Shown: piece by piece, positions 38,501 to 49,408 of the stretch
Position numbering within the stretch: the first letter of the stretch is position 1
How the letters are laid out: each line of letters starts with the position of its first letter
Origin: Dipteris shenzhenensis
Lineage: Eukaryota > Polypodiophyta > Polypodiopsida > Gleicheniales
Strand: one strand, 5' to 3'
NCBI GenBank assembly: GCA_047967505.1
Contig: CM106539.1
DNA: 64,000 nucleotides
The notes under the pieces: generated by a model
Told to the model about the DNA's origin: nothing
The model's database searches: none
The model's input: the letters and a program-made list of their open reading frames with translations, nothing else
Translations under genes and position numbers: made by a program

Positions 38501-38839
38501 TCTTCTGAACTCCCCATATCGAAGACAATAAACCGATGCCCGTTAGCTGTGCCGTACACTCGAATGAGTGCCTTCTTTTGATCTGAGAAATCGTCCTCCT
38601 TACCTTGAAAGACCACCGTTCGAACGGCTTTCAACGCTAGGAAGACAGCATTCGTAGATGAGGATGGAAGCGGAGCTTGAAGGGCCAATACATTGGCGAC
38701 AGACGAAGTTGGTGCTTTCACAACCTTTTCGGCAAGCCACTTCAGACAATCCTTCTTACCATGCTCAACGATGTGGTGGCAATAAAAGCAGCGATGTTCT
38801 TGGTGGTACCACTTTTGCTCGGGCCGTAGATAGCCTCTC
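35527..38839 (-). pseudogene. Gypsy-2 pol (protease to chromodomain)
   Basis: From right to left: a CCHC zinc knuckle ('CFYCHHIVEHGKKDC', about 38737-38781), then protease ('FIVFDMGSSEDAIF', where the usual Ser/Thr after Asp is Met). Reverse transcriptase follows in a 289-codon frame (37213-38082) with 'YRALNKL', 'SGYHQV' and the active site 'FLDDIL'. RNase H comes next (36745-37140; 'ITDASTVAIGAVL', 'DRELLDVI'). Integrase fragments are at 36222-36820, and a C-terminal chromodomain-like end ('EFYTKFHNRGTHEAVWLDEDFF') is in 35454-35933. Stops and frameshifts separate these parts. Its gag half is at 55435-56540 on the other strand because of the inversion described in the findings. Confidence 0.92.
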
Positions 38840-38844
38840 GTAAT

Positions 38845-39551
38845 TGTAAGAAAACAATACAACGTCTGTGCTCAACAGATAACAGGATCTCGTATGCAAG
38901 AGAGAAAAGCAGATAGTATGAAGAATCAAAATTTTGATTATTGTAAAACTAACCGTGCACTCCTATGTGAGAAGCTTCGATGGCGTGCTAAAAACAGTAC
39001 AAGACAGAGGCTGGATGCTAAGGAATCAGGGTTGCTATAGCCAGTGATGATTATGGGCTTCACGGGCTTGCTCTTATATAGCCACCAATCGTAATCAGTT
39101 AGACCAAATTGGGAAACCGACCCAGTCGGCCCAAAACGACCGACTGGAGGTCGGTCTCGAAATAAGCCACCGACCACACGTTAGAACCGTGGCGTAGAAT
39201 AGATAACTTACCTATGGTGTCTGTTTGACCTAGAGCCATCCGAGATCATCTGGAGCTCCAAACGGGCCTCGCAACCCGAGAGTGGACTGCCCCGAGAAAT
39301 ACTCCGTCTACTCTCAGTGCGGTCAATCATGGGATGCCTTCCCGCAGTTGCATGTAACCTAGTTGGCAGTGTGCCAACTCTATCTGAAGCCGTCCAGCCA
39401 TCAAGTCACACATGGTTCCCATCTGGTGTCCAAACCAGGACCTATCGGATAACCTAGCTACTCAAATGCCTTCTCCTCGTATGGGGGGCTTACAAGTAGA
39501 GTTAGCTAGTTCCCCCGTAGTTACACGAGAGTGGAGCATTGATATCTAACA
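38845..39551 (-). repeat. Copia-3 3' LTR
   Basis: A 707-bp LTR, read on the minus strand from TGTTAGATATCAATGC (39551) to TTTTCTTACA (38845). A purine tract precedes it (39552-39560). It matches the 56546-57278 LTR at roughly 87-90% by eye. The latter carries an extra stretch of about 24 bp near its 3' end. The outside flank is GTAAT (38840-38844). Confidence 0.93.
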
Positions 39552-39560
39552 CCCCCCTCA

Positions 39561-41353
39561 ATGTCCACCCGTAAGTAAACTACTTTTTCGGCCCAATGCC
39601 AAGTCGATGAAGATGCCTCTCCAGCAAGTCTCTTCCAAGAGCCTTCGTGAAGATATCCGCAGCATTCTCTGTATGCGGACAGTACACCAAGTCGACCTCT
39701 CCATCCATGATGAGCTCGCGTACAAAGTGATATTGAATCTCAATGTGTTTTGTGCGAGCGTGGTACACAGGGTTCTTGGCAACTGCCATGCAACTCTGAT
39801 TGTCACATGATAACTGCGTAGGCTTGTTCTGCACTACTGCACCCATGTCCCCTAAAATCCTCCTCAACCACACTGTCTCACAAGAAGCAAAACATTCTGA
39901 TATGTACTCAGCCTCGGTAGAAGAAAGAACAACTGTAGGTTGCTTCTTGCTGACCCATGACACAGCTCCAGATCAAAGTGAGAAACAGTAACATGTCACT
40001 GATCTCCTGCTGTCCATGTCTCCTGTCCAATCCGAGTCACAGAATCCGGTCAAGATGTTGCCCTTGGTATAGGTGATGCCATAATCAAGTGTGCCTTTTA
40101 TGTATTTCAACACCCACATCCTTGTCCTCCAATGGTTCTCCCGGGGCTTATTGAAAAACCTGCTTAGTACACTAGTCGCAAAGCTGATGTCCGGCCGCGT
40201 GTTGCACAAGTAAATCAAACTACCCACAAGCCTTCTGTACTTCGCTTCGTCCACCAGTGGTGATGAATCCTCGTTTGAGAGCTTCACATCAACCTCCATA
40301 GGGGTGCCAACTGTCTTACACTCAGCCATGCCAAATGCCTTCAGTATCTCTCCAGCATACTTCAGCTGTGAGATGAAGATTTGTTTTGGCTCTTGCCAAA
40401 CTTCAATCCCCAAACAAAAATGCATCAGTCCGAGGTCTGTCATTTCAAACTCTCTTCCTAGCAACTGCTTTGTCTACGAGATCTTTTCTTCATGGTTCCC
40501 TGTTATGACAAGGTCGTCCACATAAAGGACCACGATCATACACTTGTCTCCTTCTCTGTAGATATACAAATTTACATCAGATGGGCTCCTCCTGAACCCG
40601 TTTTGCAGAAAGTAGGCATCAATCCGCTAGTACCACGCTCGTGGAACCTGTTTCAACCCGTAAAGTGTCTTCTTTAGTTTACACACTTTACCTTCTGAAC
40701 CGGGGATCACAAAACTTGGTGGTTGTTCCACGTATACCACCTCCTTGAGATCTCCATTCAGAAAGGCTGATTTTACATCCATCTGAAACACGGACCAACT
40801 TTCCTGTGCTGCTAAAGCCAAAACACTACGAATTGTGATTAGTCGAGATGTGGGAGTATCCTAATAATCAAAACCATGTACCTGTGCGAACCCTTTTGCC
40901 ACGAGCCGAGCCTTGTACTTATCTAACATGCCGTCGAGCTTGTACTTGGTCTTGTACACCCACTTGGTGCCGATTACCTTCCGTTTTGGTGGTCGATCCA
41001 CAAGGTCCCAAGTGTTGTTCTTCATTATGGACCCATACTCCGACTGCATAGCCTCCATCCACCTATCATCACCATGTGCCTCTCAAGACACTTGGGTTCT
41101 TTAGCACGGATCACCTCTGTCATCAAAGCATAGTTGACCAAGTGTTCCTATGCCCTTCTTTGCTCCTCTAATCTCTTGGACCAGCGGTGTTCGGATGGTT
41201 CCTCCTCAATGGCTGAAGGTTCTTTGCCATCAAAAAGCTGCTTTACCCACTTCGAGAATGACCGTTGCCGTTGTGGTTCTACAGGCTCTTCTTCCTCTTC
41301 TTTATCTTGAATCCTCCCAAGCACCGTTGGGGGAGTTCAGTCTGCTGTTAGTG
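39561..41353 (-). pseudogene. Copia-3 reverse transcriptase and RNase H
   Basis: From right to left the minus strand encodes the start of reverse transcriptase ('KWVYKTKYKLDG', 'YKARLVAKGFAQ'), 'VKSAFLNGDL', the active site 'VLYVDDLVITGN' (about 40500-40535), 'SLIYLCNTRPDISFA' and 'SDWTGD'. The RNase H end includes 'LSSTEAEYI' and 'ENAADIFTKALGR' (39580-39963). Four or five in-frame stops are spread along it. The right end is cut at 41353 by the Gypsy-1 insertion, and the frame resumes at 49409. Confidence 0.93.
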
Positions 41354-41358
41354 ATTGT

Positions 41359-42382
41359 TGTCACCACAATGTAAATATCCTAAGTCAAAGTACAGTTGAC
41401 CATTTATTTGATCATAATTAAAGAGTTTTATATGTGTTAATTATGGTCAAAGAGTTATTTTAATGGTCAAAGGATTGACTACGGTCAAAGATACTTGACT
41501 CTAGTCAAGTAAACCTGACTTTGGTCAAGGAGACTTGGTTTATTACCAAGAGGGTTAACTGCGGTTAACCAGAGAACCACAGAGCTGACTGCCGTCAGAG
41601 AGTGTTGACTTCGGTCAACAAGACTTGGCATGCGCCAACAGAGTAAAATCGGTTAACCAAGATGTGCCAACTTTGGTTGGAGAGACTTGGCTATAATTAA
41701 GGCGCCTCGACCCTTGGTCAAAGCTCCTTAATTATAATCAAGAGTGTTAACTCCGGTCAACCAGAGAATAAATATATATATATATTTTTTATATATATTT
41801 GTTTAGATGTGCACATGTGTTCAATGGGGACGCCCACCATGACTAGAATTAGTCCACAATGTGTTATTTGCATGCAAAGCGCTAACAATTAATGGGTGCC
41901 ATGGTGGTGCGCTTTAATTAATTGTTGCAGGTACTAGGAAGAATTATTTTTCCTAAGCGCTACGGGAGCCTAACAAGCATCTAGGAGGCAGTTCGTGTGA
42001 CCGAGTGCTTTGAAGACTCCAGAATGGCCCTTAGTGGCATGTAATAGGACTTAGTCTAGATTTTAGACAAGTGACATGTTGCCAATTTGAAATGAGCTTG
42101 AAGCTCTTGTAATAAAAGGGATTTTTCCACGTTTTGAAAGGGAGAGTACCAGACAGCTCGACGCTGAACTTTTGTAACAGATTCTCCTCAAGTAATAAAA
42201 TACCTTCGGGGGGGTCCAGCCCCACATGTTGTCCTGGGCCCTATTGTCTTTGTAGAGAGAGGGAGAGTGGAAAAGAAGTGTACTTGCTGGTTATTACGAA
42301 GGAAGTTACGTTCGCAATTATTGCTGTCTCTCAAAAGAGCGAGATGGGTTTCAAAGAGCCTGTGAGATTCCGTCTCGTTTTA
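41359..42382 (+). repeat. Gypsy-1 5' LTR
   Basis: 1024 bp beginning TGTCACCACAATG and ending CTCGTTTTA. The first 400 bp are dense in TTGAC/GTCAA palindromes. An AT-rich run at about 41768-41800 may hold the TATA element. AATAAA-like sites lie at about 42110 and 42193. It ends in TA rather than the usual CA. Confidence 0.95.
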
Positions 42383-42383
42383 T

Positions 42384-42396
42384 TGGTATCAGAGCC
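42384..42396 (+). promoter_or_regulatory. Gypsy-1 primer-binding site
   Basis: TGGTATCAGAGCC, one base after the LTR, matches the initiator-Met tRNA 3' end. Confidence 0.92.
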
Positions 42397-43700
42397 TGGC
42401 TGCACAGCTTCATAAAGCTGTGACGATCAAGTACTAGTTGCGTCGAAAATTTCCAAAGAAGGGATGCTATTATCGTACGCATGGATGGACAGACGAGAAC
42501 TCGGAAGAGCTGAGAGTGCATTTCTCTTTTGAACTTTCCCGTGCTCATTGACCCCGTAGTTCACAGAGAAACCCGAAGCCCAAGTCGACGGAGCCCGTAT
42601 CTAGGAGCAAAGGAGTTGTGAAGCAACGACGTATGAGACTTGCTGGTGGGCTGGATTGAAATCTCGAACCATCGTTGTGCTTCACTGACGTAATAGCACG
42701 CAAGTGCTTAGGCGTAACGTTTGAAGCGGGGTGCAAGGTGCTGGCAAAAGTGAAGCCTCTGTCCAAAAGAAAGCGATGCCTTGTGCGTCTTCTTTGTCAT
42801 GACGTAGATTCGTCATATATGGTCAGGCGTGGAGAAGGTGCGAAGGAGCGGCGGGTCATGCTATCGTTCTAATTTTGGCCAGTGGACGGAAATCTTTGCT
42901 AGTCCCGTGACGCTGTGTGCACGCGATGCTTGGCGATGCCCTCTACTCTAAAGCTTCACGAAACTGCTAAGGTGACGCAACGTCCACGTGGATGCTGACG
43001 TGGCCAGGGTGCCAGCTAGGAGTACACATGGTAGATGAGCAGTGGGCTTGATGACGTGGCAGTCCATGCTGGCAGACAGCTCAGCAGATGACGTGGCACT
43101 GACACGTGGCAGACAGCACAGTAGATGACGTGGCAAGACACGTGGCAGGCTGACGTAGCAGACCAGTGATTAACTTTGGTTAGTTGACCCAACCAGTCTA
43201 GTCTGGTCACTGTAACCAGACTGTGACCAGTCCAGTTAGTCCAGTTGCAAACTAACCAGACCAAAACCAGTCAGTCTGGTTAGAGTAACCAGCCGGTTAC
43301 CCATCTGGTTACTGTCTCACCCCAAAAAAAAAAAAAAGGAGCCAGTAGCAGAGACTGTTTCTGCCAGCAGATTTCACCTGCCTGTCAGACTTTTACTGTC
43401 AGAAAAGCAGCAGAAAAACAGAGAAATCAGAGATTTGCAGAAAAAGAGTATGCATGCCTTTGAGCAGTGAAAAGAGGGAAAAACAGATGCCTTTTGAAGC
43501 CATCTGCAGCAGCCAGGAAAGGGGAATATAGTTGTTGATGCTTTGGCAACTGTGTGGGTTTATGCCTTGAATTGATAGCCAATACTGGCATAGATTGTGA
43601 ATGCAAAACACCTCTTGTTGAGGTATTTTTCTGTTGGAAAAGCAAAGGTAGTTGTGTATCAGTCACCTACACGGTGTGAGAAATTTGCAGATCTCAGAAT
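42397..43700 (+). other. Gypsy-1 leader with two regulatory-looking repeat arrays
   Basis: 1.3 kb lies between the primer site and the gag start. At 42990-43160 there are repeated TGACGTGGCA/ACACGTGGCA motifs. At 43160-43315 there are repeats of CCAGTCTGGTTA in both orientations. An A-run (about 43325-43337) follows. No long open frame is present. Confidence 0.7.
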
Positions 43701-46700
43701 ATGGATCAATCACCTATCCAGTGGGATTCACAAGATAGGGATGTACATCCAAGACAGAGAAGTGTGCCGCAAACTCAACAAGAATTTGAACAGATGGTAC
43801 GCACTCGTATACAAGAGATGGAAAATCTCAAAAGGGATCCAAGGGCTCAGCATTTGTTTCAAGCAGAAGCTATGCCTAATGCAGTATATGACGTGCCAAT
43901 GCCAGAGGCACACTCTCGTGTACAACCTGAGAAAAAAAGATCTCATAGAGGACGGTCCCATAGCAGAAAGAGATCGAGGCATCATCACCGATCTCCTAGT
44001 CCATCACCGTCTACCTCGAGTTCGACTTCTGCGTCTTCTTCCTCCTTATCAGATAAACCATCCAGGAAAAGAAGGAAACACAAGAAGTCTAGGAAGAGAA
44101 AGTCTTCCAAAGAGACCAAGGAATTTAAAGAGGGAGGAAAATCTGTCAAGTTTATGACCTACAATGGACAGTATGGTCATACAGACAAAGCCTTGCAGTT
44201 CATCAGACAGTTTGATGCTACATTCGGTACAGAAAAATTTTCAGAATCCTCCAAGTTAAGAATGGTTAGTTTGCACTTGACAGCAACAGCTAGTGCATGG
44301 TGGAGTGCACAGACCACAGATGGGTCAGCCCCAAGGAAGTGGAAGGACTTCAAGAAATCCTTCTACCAGCAGTTTATGCCTAAACAGTTTAGAGACCATG
44401 TTCTTCAAGATTGGGACAGCTTGCATATGGATGCAGGAGATACAGTGGATGTGTACAACCAAAAGTTTTGGGATGCTTATTTGCAGGTTGCACCTTTCAA
44501 AAAGATCTCCAAAGGCACCCAAATGAGAAAGTACAGAGCAGGTCTCACTCCAAGAATTCAGGCAGTAGTGAATGCTTTGGGGGCAAAGAACATTCAAGAC
44601 CTTATGCATTCAGCTTCAGTAGCGAGTCTTGTGCCGCTACAAGATCCATCTACAGTGCCATCCTTGCATGCAGGACGTGCTGATAAAAAGAAAACTGATT
44701 TTTCAAAATCAGAAAAGAAAGAGTGCCCCAAGGCTGAAAAGAAAGGGTTTCAGCCTCAGAAGCCGAGGGGTACTCAGTTTTCAAAGACTTATAAGGGCAA
44801 ATCTCTATTCACCCCTGAACAGATAGCGGAATTCCGTAGAGATGGGAAATGCTTCAGGTGCAGCAAAGAGGGGCATGTGGCTGCCCAGTGCCCAGAAAAG
44901 CCTTCAACTTCGAAGGGAAAAGAGGCAGAGAAGCCACGAGGACCGCAAAAGCCAATGGCGGGGGGAATTCCTGACATACTGGGTCATGCTTCGAACCCAG
45001 AAGAACGAGAATTGCTGCTATCATGGGGCAAAGTTAGAGACCAGCAAGCGCTAATTTTATTTGATCCCGGGGCTACTGATAATTTCATATCAGAGGATCC
45101 ACCCCTGAGGCTGGGAATAAAGACGGAGGAGTTGGGCAGGGCTTTGGATGCCGATCAGATGTTCTATGGGAATCCTGTGCCAGTTACTCCCTTGATAGGG
45201 AAGCTCCGTCTTCATGTTCAGAGTTATGTGGATCAGGAAGACTTCTTCATTTCTCCACTGAAACAATATGATGTAGTCTTGGGAATGCCTTGGTTTCATC
45301 GCAAGGCAGTGAAGTTGACTCTTCCTGAAAGAGTGCTGGAGTTTGTGCATAGGGGGAAAAATCAGCGTTTAATTGCCAGGAATAAAGGGGAGACTATTCC
45401 CATTGTATCTGATGTTACATGTGGTAAAGCAATAAAGTCTGCAATTTCTGCGTACATGGTTTTTGTAAAAGAAAAAGAGAATGAAATGCATGCTGAAATG
45501 AATGATGCAGACAAAGATAAGTTTCAGTTTCTTATAAACTTTAAAGATTGCTTTTCTGATACTTTGCCAGGGGAGTTACCCCCAGAGAGACCAGAAGATC
45601 ATCAGATAGAGTTAATGCCTGGTAGTGAGCCACCAAACAGACCACCTTATAGAGTCAGTGCGACTCAGAGAGAGGAGATTATGGCTCAGGTACAGGATTT
45701 GCTGTCCAAAGGGTTGATTCAGCCCAGCTCGTCTCCTTTTTGTTCCCCTGTACTGTTAGTACAGAAGAAAGATGGTTCATTCCGTATGTGCGTCGATTAT
45801 CGTGCACTGAACAAAATGACCATCAAGAATAGATTCCCTATTCCGCGCATTGATGATGTCCTGGATCAGTTAAATGGAGCTTCAGTTTTCAGCAGGATAG
45901 ACTTAAAGAGTGGCTATCACCAAGTGAGGATACAGCCTCAGGATGTGCACAAGACAGCATTCCGTACTACATTCGGTTTGTATGAATACTTAGTGATGCC
46001 TTTTGGGTTGACAAATGCTTCAGCCACATTCAATAGAATGATGGATCGCATCTTCCGAAAGTACAGGCATTTTACGGGTACTTTCTTTGATGATATCTTA
46101 GTCTTTTCTAAGACAGAAGAAAAGCACAGAGAATATCTTGCTATAGTGTTTCAAGAGCTGAGAAATCATCAGCTCTACGCAAACAGCAAGAAAAGTGAAT
46201 TCTTCTTGGAAGAAATCCACTATCTGGGGCATATAATATCCAAGAATGGGATAAAAATGGACCCAGCAAAGATCCATGCCATTCAGGAATGGCCAGAGCT
46301 GAAAACTGTGCATGAAGTTCGAAGTTTCCTAGGCCTGTGTTCTTACTACAGAAGGTTTATCAGACATTTCGCTGATATCGCAGCTCCATTACATGACCTT
46401 ACTAAGAAAAATGCAGCCTTCACATGGGGAATATCACAGAAGAAAGCATTCAATACACTCAAGGAGAAGTTGACTACAGAGCCTATTCTTGTAGTCCCTG
46501 ATCTTTATCAATCTTTTGATGTTGATTGCGATGCTTGTGGAGAATGTGTTGGGGCTGCATTGCATCAGAATGGTCATGCAGTGGCCTATGAAAGCAGGAG
46601 ACTTCGGGATGCAGAAAGATATATAGGAATCTATGAGAAAGAGTTATTGGCTGTAATTCATGCCATCCATACATGGAAGCACTATCTTTTGGGTGCAGAT

Positions 46701-48356
46701 TTTACTGTCAAGACAGATCACCAAAGTTTGAGATACTTTTTGACTCAGACCAAGCTTTCCGAGAAGCATATGAAATGGGCAAACATGCTGTCAATGTATC
46801 ATTTTCAGATTGTCCATACCCCAGGAATTCGGAACAAAGTAGCAGATGCCTTGTCCCGAAGACCCCACGTCAATAATGTGACTATTGCTTATCATCAGGA
46901 CCTGGAAGGCATGAGGGAGCAATATGCTCGTGATTCAGATTTTGGTGAAATTTTACAGCAAATACAAGAGGGGCAATCCACTAGTCACTATTCCCTGAAA
47001 GATGGGTATCTAATGAAAGATGATTGCCTATGCATCACCCACGAGATGAAAAAAAAGATTTTGGAGGAATGCCATGCACCTCCCTATGCTGGACACAGAG
47101 GAATTACAGCAACAACTCTAGCTCTAGAGCGGTATTTCTTTTGGCCAGGGATGCGGAAAGATATACATCAGTTTGTTACTGAATGCCTTACGTGTCAGAA
47201 AGTGAAGTATAATAGACGGAAGGCACCTGGCCTACTTATGCCTCTTCCCGTGCCTCAGGCACCATGGGAAAGTATTACAATGGACTTTATTTTTGATTTG
47301 CCGAGATCAAAGTCAGGGAATGATGGGATTTGGACTATCATTGATAGATTCAGCAAGCAAGCTCATTTCATTCCGGTTCGCAAAACCATAAAGGCAGATC
47401 ATATGGCTAAGCTTTTCATGGCACAAATTTTTAAACATCATGGTATGCCTAAGTCCATTGTTAGCGATCGAGATCCCAGAATGACCAGTCTATTCTGGAG
47501 AGCTTTATTTGATAACATGGGGACGAATCTGAATTTTTCTTCTTCTTTCCATCCCCAGACAGATGGTCAAAGTGAAGTAGCAAATTCTACAATTTTGGAT
47601 ATGCTGAAATGCTACGTGGGTGACCAAAGTTCAGACTGGGAAAAGCATCTACCGTTAGTAGAGTTTGCTTACAATAATACAGTACATAGCTCTACAGGGA
47701 AAGCCCCTTTTGAGGTCATATATGGGAAGGTGATTTTGCCCCCTATATTGAGGACCAAAGATGAAATATTTGCAGCTGACCAGTTTGTGAGAGACCTCCA
47801 GACAGCTTACAGCCAAGTCCGGACAGCAATTGAAAGGTCTCAAGAGAAACATAAAAGAGCTGCAGATAAGCATAGGAGACAATTAGATCTCAAGGAAGGG
47901 GATTGGGTACTTTTGAGGTTTGAAAAAGCTAGGCTCCGCAAGTTTAAAGGCAAACAGAAAGTGTATGCAAAGTTATCTCCCAGATGCTATGGCCCTTTCA
48001 GGGTTACACAAAGAATAAATGAGGTTGCATACAGATTAGCATTGCCAGAGCATTGGAGGATTCACAATGCATTCCATGTGAGTCTTCTAAAGAAATTCCA
48101 GGGACCAGAGCCTACAGAACCAGTATCAGAGGATCCACCAGAAGTGGATGAGCTAGAGGAAGTCCTTCAGCCAGAGCAAATTGTGTACCATACTGTACGT
48201 AAAGGCCCTCAGGGTAAGCAGTTTTACAGGTATCTTGTAAAATTCAAGAATTATACGGCATTAGATGCCAAGTGGATGGACGAAGACATGTTATCCGATC
48301 ATCCACAGCTTTTGGATGTTTACAAGGAAGCTTTTCAGTTGAGGTCAACTGAATAG
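43701..48356 (+). CDS. Gypsy-1 gag-pol polyprotein, 1551 residues, intact
   Basis: One uninterrupted frame. The start at ATG 43701 gives a gag with an Arg/Ser-rich basic stretch (about residues 80-140) and a capsid-like region ('ASAWWSAQ' about 197). The CCHC knuckle 'CFRCSKEGHVAAQC' is at about 383 and protease 'ILFDPGATDNFIS' at about 450. Reverse transcriptase has 'VDYRALNK' at about 698 and the active site 'FFDDILVFS' at about 796. RNase H starts 'DCDACGECVGAAL' (about 936). Integrase has its HHCC zinc-binding part (about 1125-1170) and D, D and E in 'MDFIFDLP', 'SDRDPRMTS' and 'GQSEVANS'. A C-terminal chromodomain (about 1487-1545, 'YLVKFKNYTALDAKWMDEDML') places it with the chromoviruses, whose chromodomain guides integration to chromatin. 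It should encode everything for copying RNA to DNA and inserting it. No lesion was seen. Confidence 0.96.
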   Translation: MDQSPIQWDSQDRDVHPRQRSVPQTQQEFEQMVRTRIQEMENLKRDPRAQHLFQAEAMPNAVYDVPMPEAHSRVQPEKKRSHRGRSHSRKRSRHHHRSPSPSPSTSSSTSASSSSLSDKPSRKRRKHKKSRKRKSSKETKEFKEGGKSVKFMTYNGQYGHTDKALQFIRQFDATFGTEKFSESSKLRMVSLHLTATASAWWSAQTTDGSAPRKWKDFKKSFYQQFMPKQFRDHVLQDWDSLHMDAGDTVDVYNQKFWDAYLQVAPFKKISKGTQMRKYRAGLTPRIQAVVNALGAKNIQDLMHSASVASLVPLQDPSTVPSLHAGRADKKKTDFSKSEKKECPKAEKKGFQPQKPRGTQFSKTYKGKSLFTPEQIAEFRRDGKCFRCSKEGHVAAQCPEKPSTSKGKEAEKPRGPQKPMAGGIPDILGHASNPEERELLLSWGKVRDQQALILFDPGATDNFISEDPPLRLGIKTEELGRALDADQMFYGNPVPVTPLIGKLRLHVQSYVDQEDFFISPLKQYDVVLGMPWFHRKAVKLTLPERVLEFVHRGKNQRLIARNKGETIPIVSDVTCGKAIKSAISAYMVFVKEKENEMHAEMNDADKDKFQFLINFKDCFSDTLPGELPPERPEDHQIELMPGSEPPNRPPYRVSATQREEIMAQVQDLLSKGLIQPSSSPFCSPVLLVQKKDGSFRMCVDYRALNKMTIKNRFPIPRIDDVLDQLNGASVFSRIDLKSGYHQVRIQPQDVHKTAFRTTFGLYEYLVMPFGLTNASATFNRMMDRIFRKYRHFTGTFFDDILVFSKTEEKHREYLAIVFQELRNHQLYANSKKSEFFLEEIHYLGHIISKNGIKMDPAKIHAIQEWPELKTVHEVRSFLGLCSYYRRFIRHFADIAAPLHDLTKKNAAFTWGISQKKAFNTLKEKLTTEPILVVPDLYQSFDVDCDACGECVGAALHQNGHAVAYESRRLRDAERYIGIYEKELLAVIHAIHTWKHYLLGADFTVKTDHQSLRYFLTQTKLSEKHMKWANMLSMYHFQIVHTPGIRNKVADALSRRPHVNNVTIAYHQDLEGMREQYARDSDFGEILQQIQEGQSTSHYSLKDGYLMKDDCLCITHEMKKKILEECHAPPYAGHRGITATTLALERYFFWPGMRKDIHQFVTECLTCQKVKYNRRKAPGLLMPLPVPQAPWESITMDFIFDLPRSKSGNDGIWTIIDRFSKQAHFIPVRKTIKADHMAKLFMAQIFKHHGMPKSIVSDRDPRMTSLFWRALFDNMGTNLNFSSSFHPQTDGQSEVANSTILDMLKCYVGDQSSDWEKHLPLVEFAYNNTVHSSTGKAPFEVIYGKVILPPILRTKDEIFAADQFVRDLQTAYSQVRTAIERSQEKHKRAADKHRRQLDLKEGDWVLLRFEKARLRKFKGKQKVYAKLSPRCYGPFRVTQRINEVAYRLALPEHWRIHNAFHVSLLKKFQGPEPTEPVSEDPPEVDELEEVLQPEQIVYHTVRKGPQGKQFYRYLVKFKNYTALDAKWMDEDMLSDHPQLLDVYKEAFQLRSTE

Positions 48357-48368
48357 AAGCCGAGGGGA
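48357..48368 (+). promoter_or_regulatory. Gypsy-1 polypurine tract
   Basis: AAGCCGAGGGGA lies between the stop codon and the 3' LTR start, where plus-strand priming is expected. Confidence 0.8.
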
Positions 48369-49403
48369 TGTCACCACAATGTAAATATCCTAAGTCAAAG
48401 TACAGTTGACCATTTATTTGATCATAATTAAAGAGTTTTATATGTGTTAATTATGGTCAAAGAGTTATTTTAATGGTCAAAGGATTGACTACGGTCAAAG
48501 ATACTTGACTCTAGTCAAGTAACCTGACTTCGGTCAAGGAGACTTGGTTTATTACCAAGAGGGTTAACTGCGGTTAGCCAGAGAACCACAGAGCTGACTA
48601 CGGTCAGAGAGTGTTGACTTCGGTCAACAAGACTTGGCATGCGCCAAGAGCGTAAACCCAGTTAACCAAGATGTGCCAACTTCGGTTGGAGAGACTTGGC
48701 TATAATTAAGGCGCCTCGACCCTTGGTCAAAGCTCCTTAATTATAATCAAGAGTGTTGACTCCGGTCAACCAGAGAATATATATATATATATATATATTT
48801 TTAATATATATTTGTTTAGATGTGCACATGTGTTCAGTGGGGACGCCCATCGTGACTAGAATTAGTTCACAGTGTGTTATTTGCATGCAAAGCGCTAACA
48901 ATTAATGGGTGCCATGGTGGTGCGCTTTAATTAATTGTTGCAGGTACTAGGAAGAATTATTTTTCCTAAGCGCTACGGGAGCCTGACAAGCATCTAGGAG
49001 GCAGTTCGTGTGACCGAGTGCTTTGAAGACTCCAGAATGGCCCTTAGTGGCATGTAATAGGACTTAGTCTAGATTTTAGACAAGTGGCATGTTGCCAATT
49101 TGAAATGAGCTTGAAGCTCTTGTAATAAAAGGGATTTTTCCACGTTTTGAAAGGGAGAGTACCAGACAGCTCTACGCTGAACTTTTGTAACAGATTCTCT
49201 TCAAGTAATAAAATACCTTCGGGGGGGCCCAGCCCGACATGTTGTCTTGGGCCCTATTGTCTTTGTAGAGAGAGGGAGAGAGGGAGAGTGGAAAAGAAGT
49301 ATACTTGCTGGTTATTACGAAGGAAGTTACGTTCGCAATTATTGCTGTCTCTTAGAAGAGCGAGATGGGTTTCAAAGAGCGTGTGAGATTCCATCTGGTT
49401 TTA
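48369..49403 (+). repeat. Gypsy-1 3' LTR
   Basis: 1035 bp, near-identical to 41359-42382. Differences include extra AT units at about 48778-48800 and an extra GAGAGG near 49275. It ends TGGTTTTA before the ATTGT target duplication. Confidence 0.95.
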
Positions 49404-49408
49404 ATTGT

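Larger units (their letters stand above)
41359..49403 (+). mobile_element. Gypsy-1, complete LTR retrotransposon (chromovirus)
   Basis: 8045 bp with two LTRs, a primer site, one long polyprotein ORF, a purine tract and a perfect 5-bp target duplication ATTGT (41354-41358 and 49404-49408). It lies inside minus-strand Copia-3. LTR differences counted by eye are about 30 substitutions plus a few indels in about 1.03 kb, so it is the youngest autonomous-looking insertion here. Confidence 0.97.

Noticed and set aside
45040-45090. DPG in place of DSG/DTG in the Gypsy-1 protease, first taken as a lesion
   Set aside because: An Asp-Pro-Gly at this position is common in plant chromovirus proteases as I know them, so it is not evidence of inactivation.
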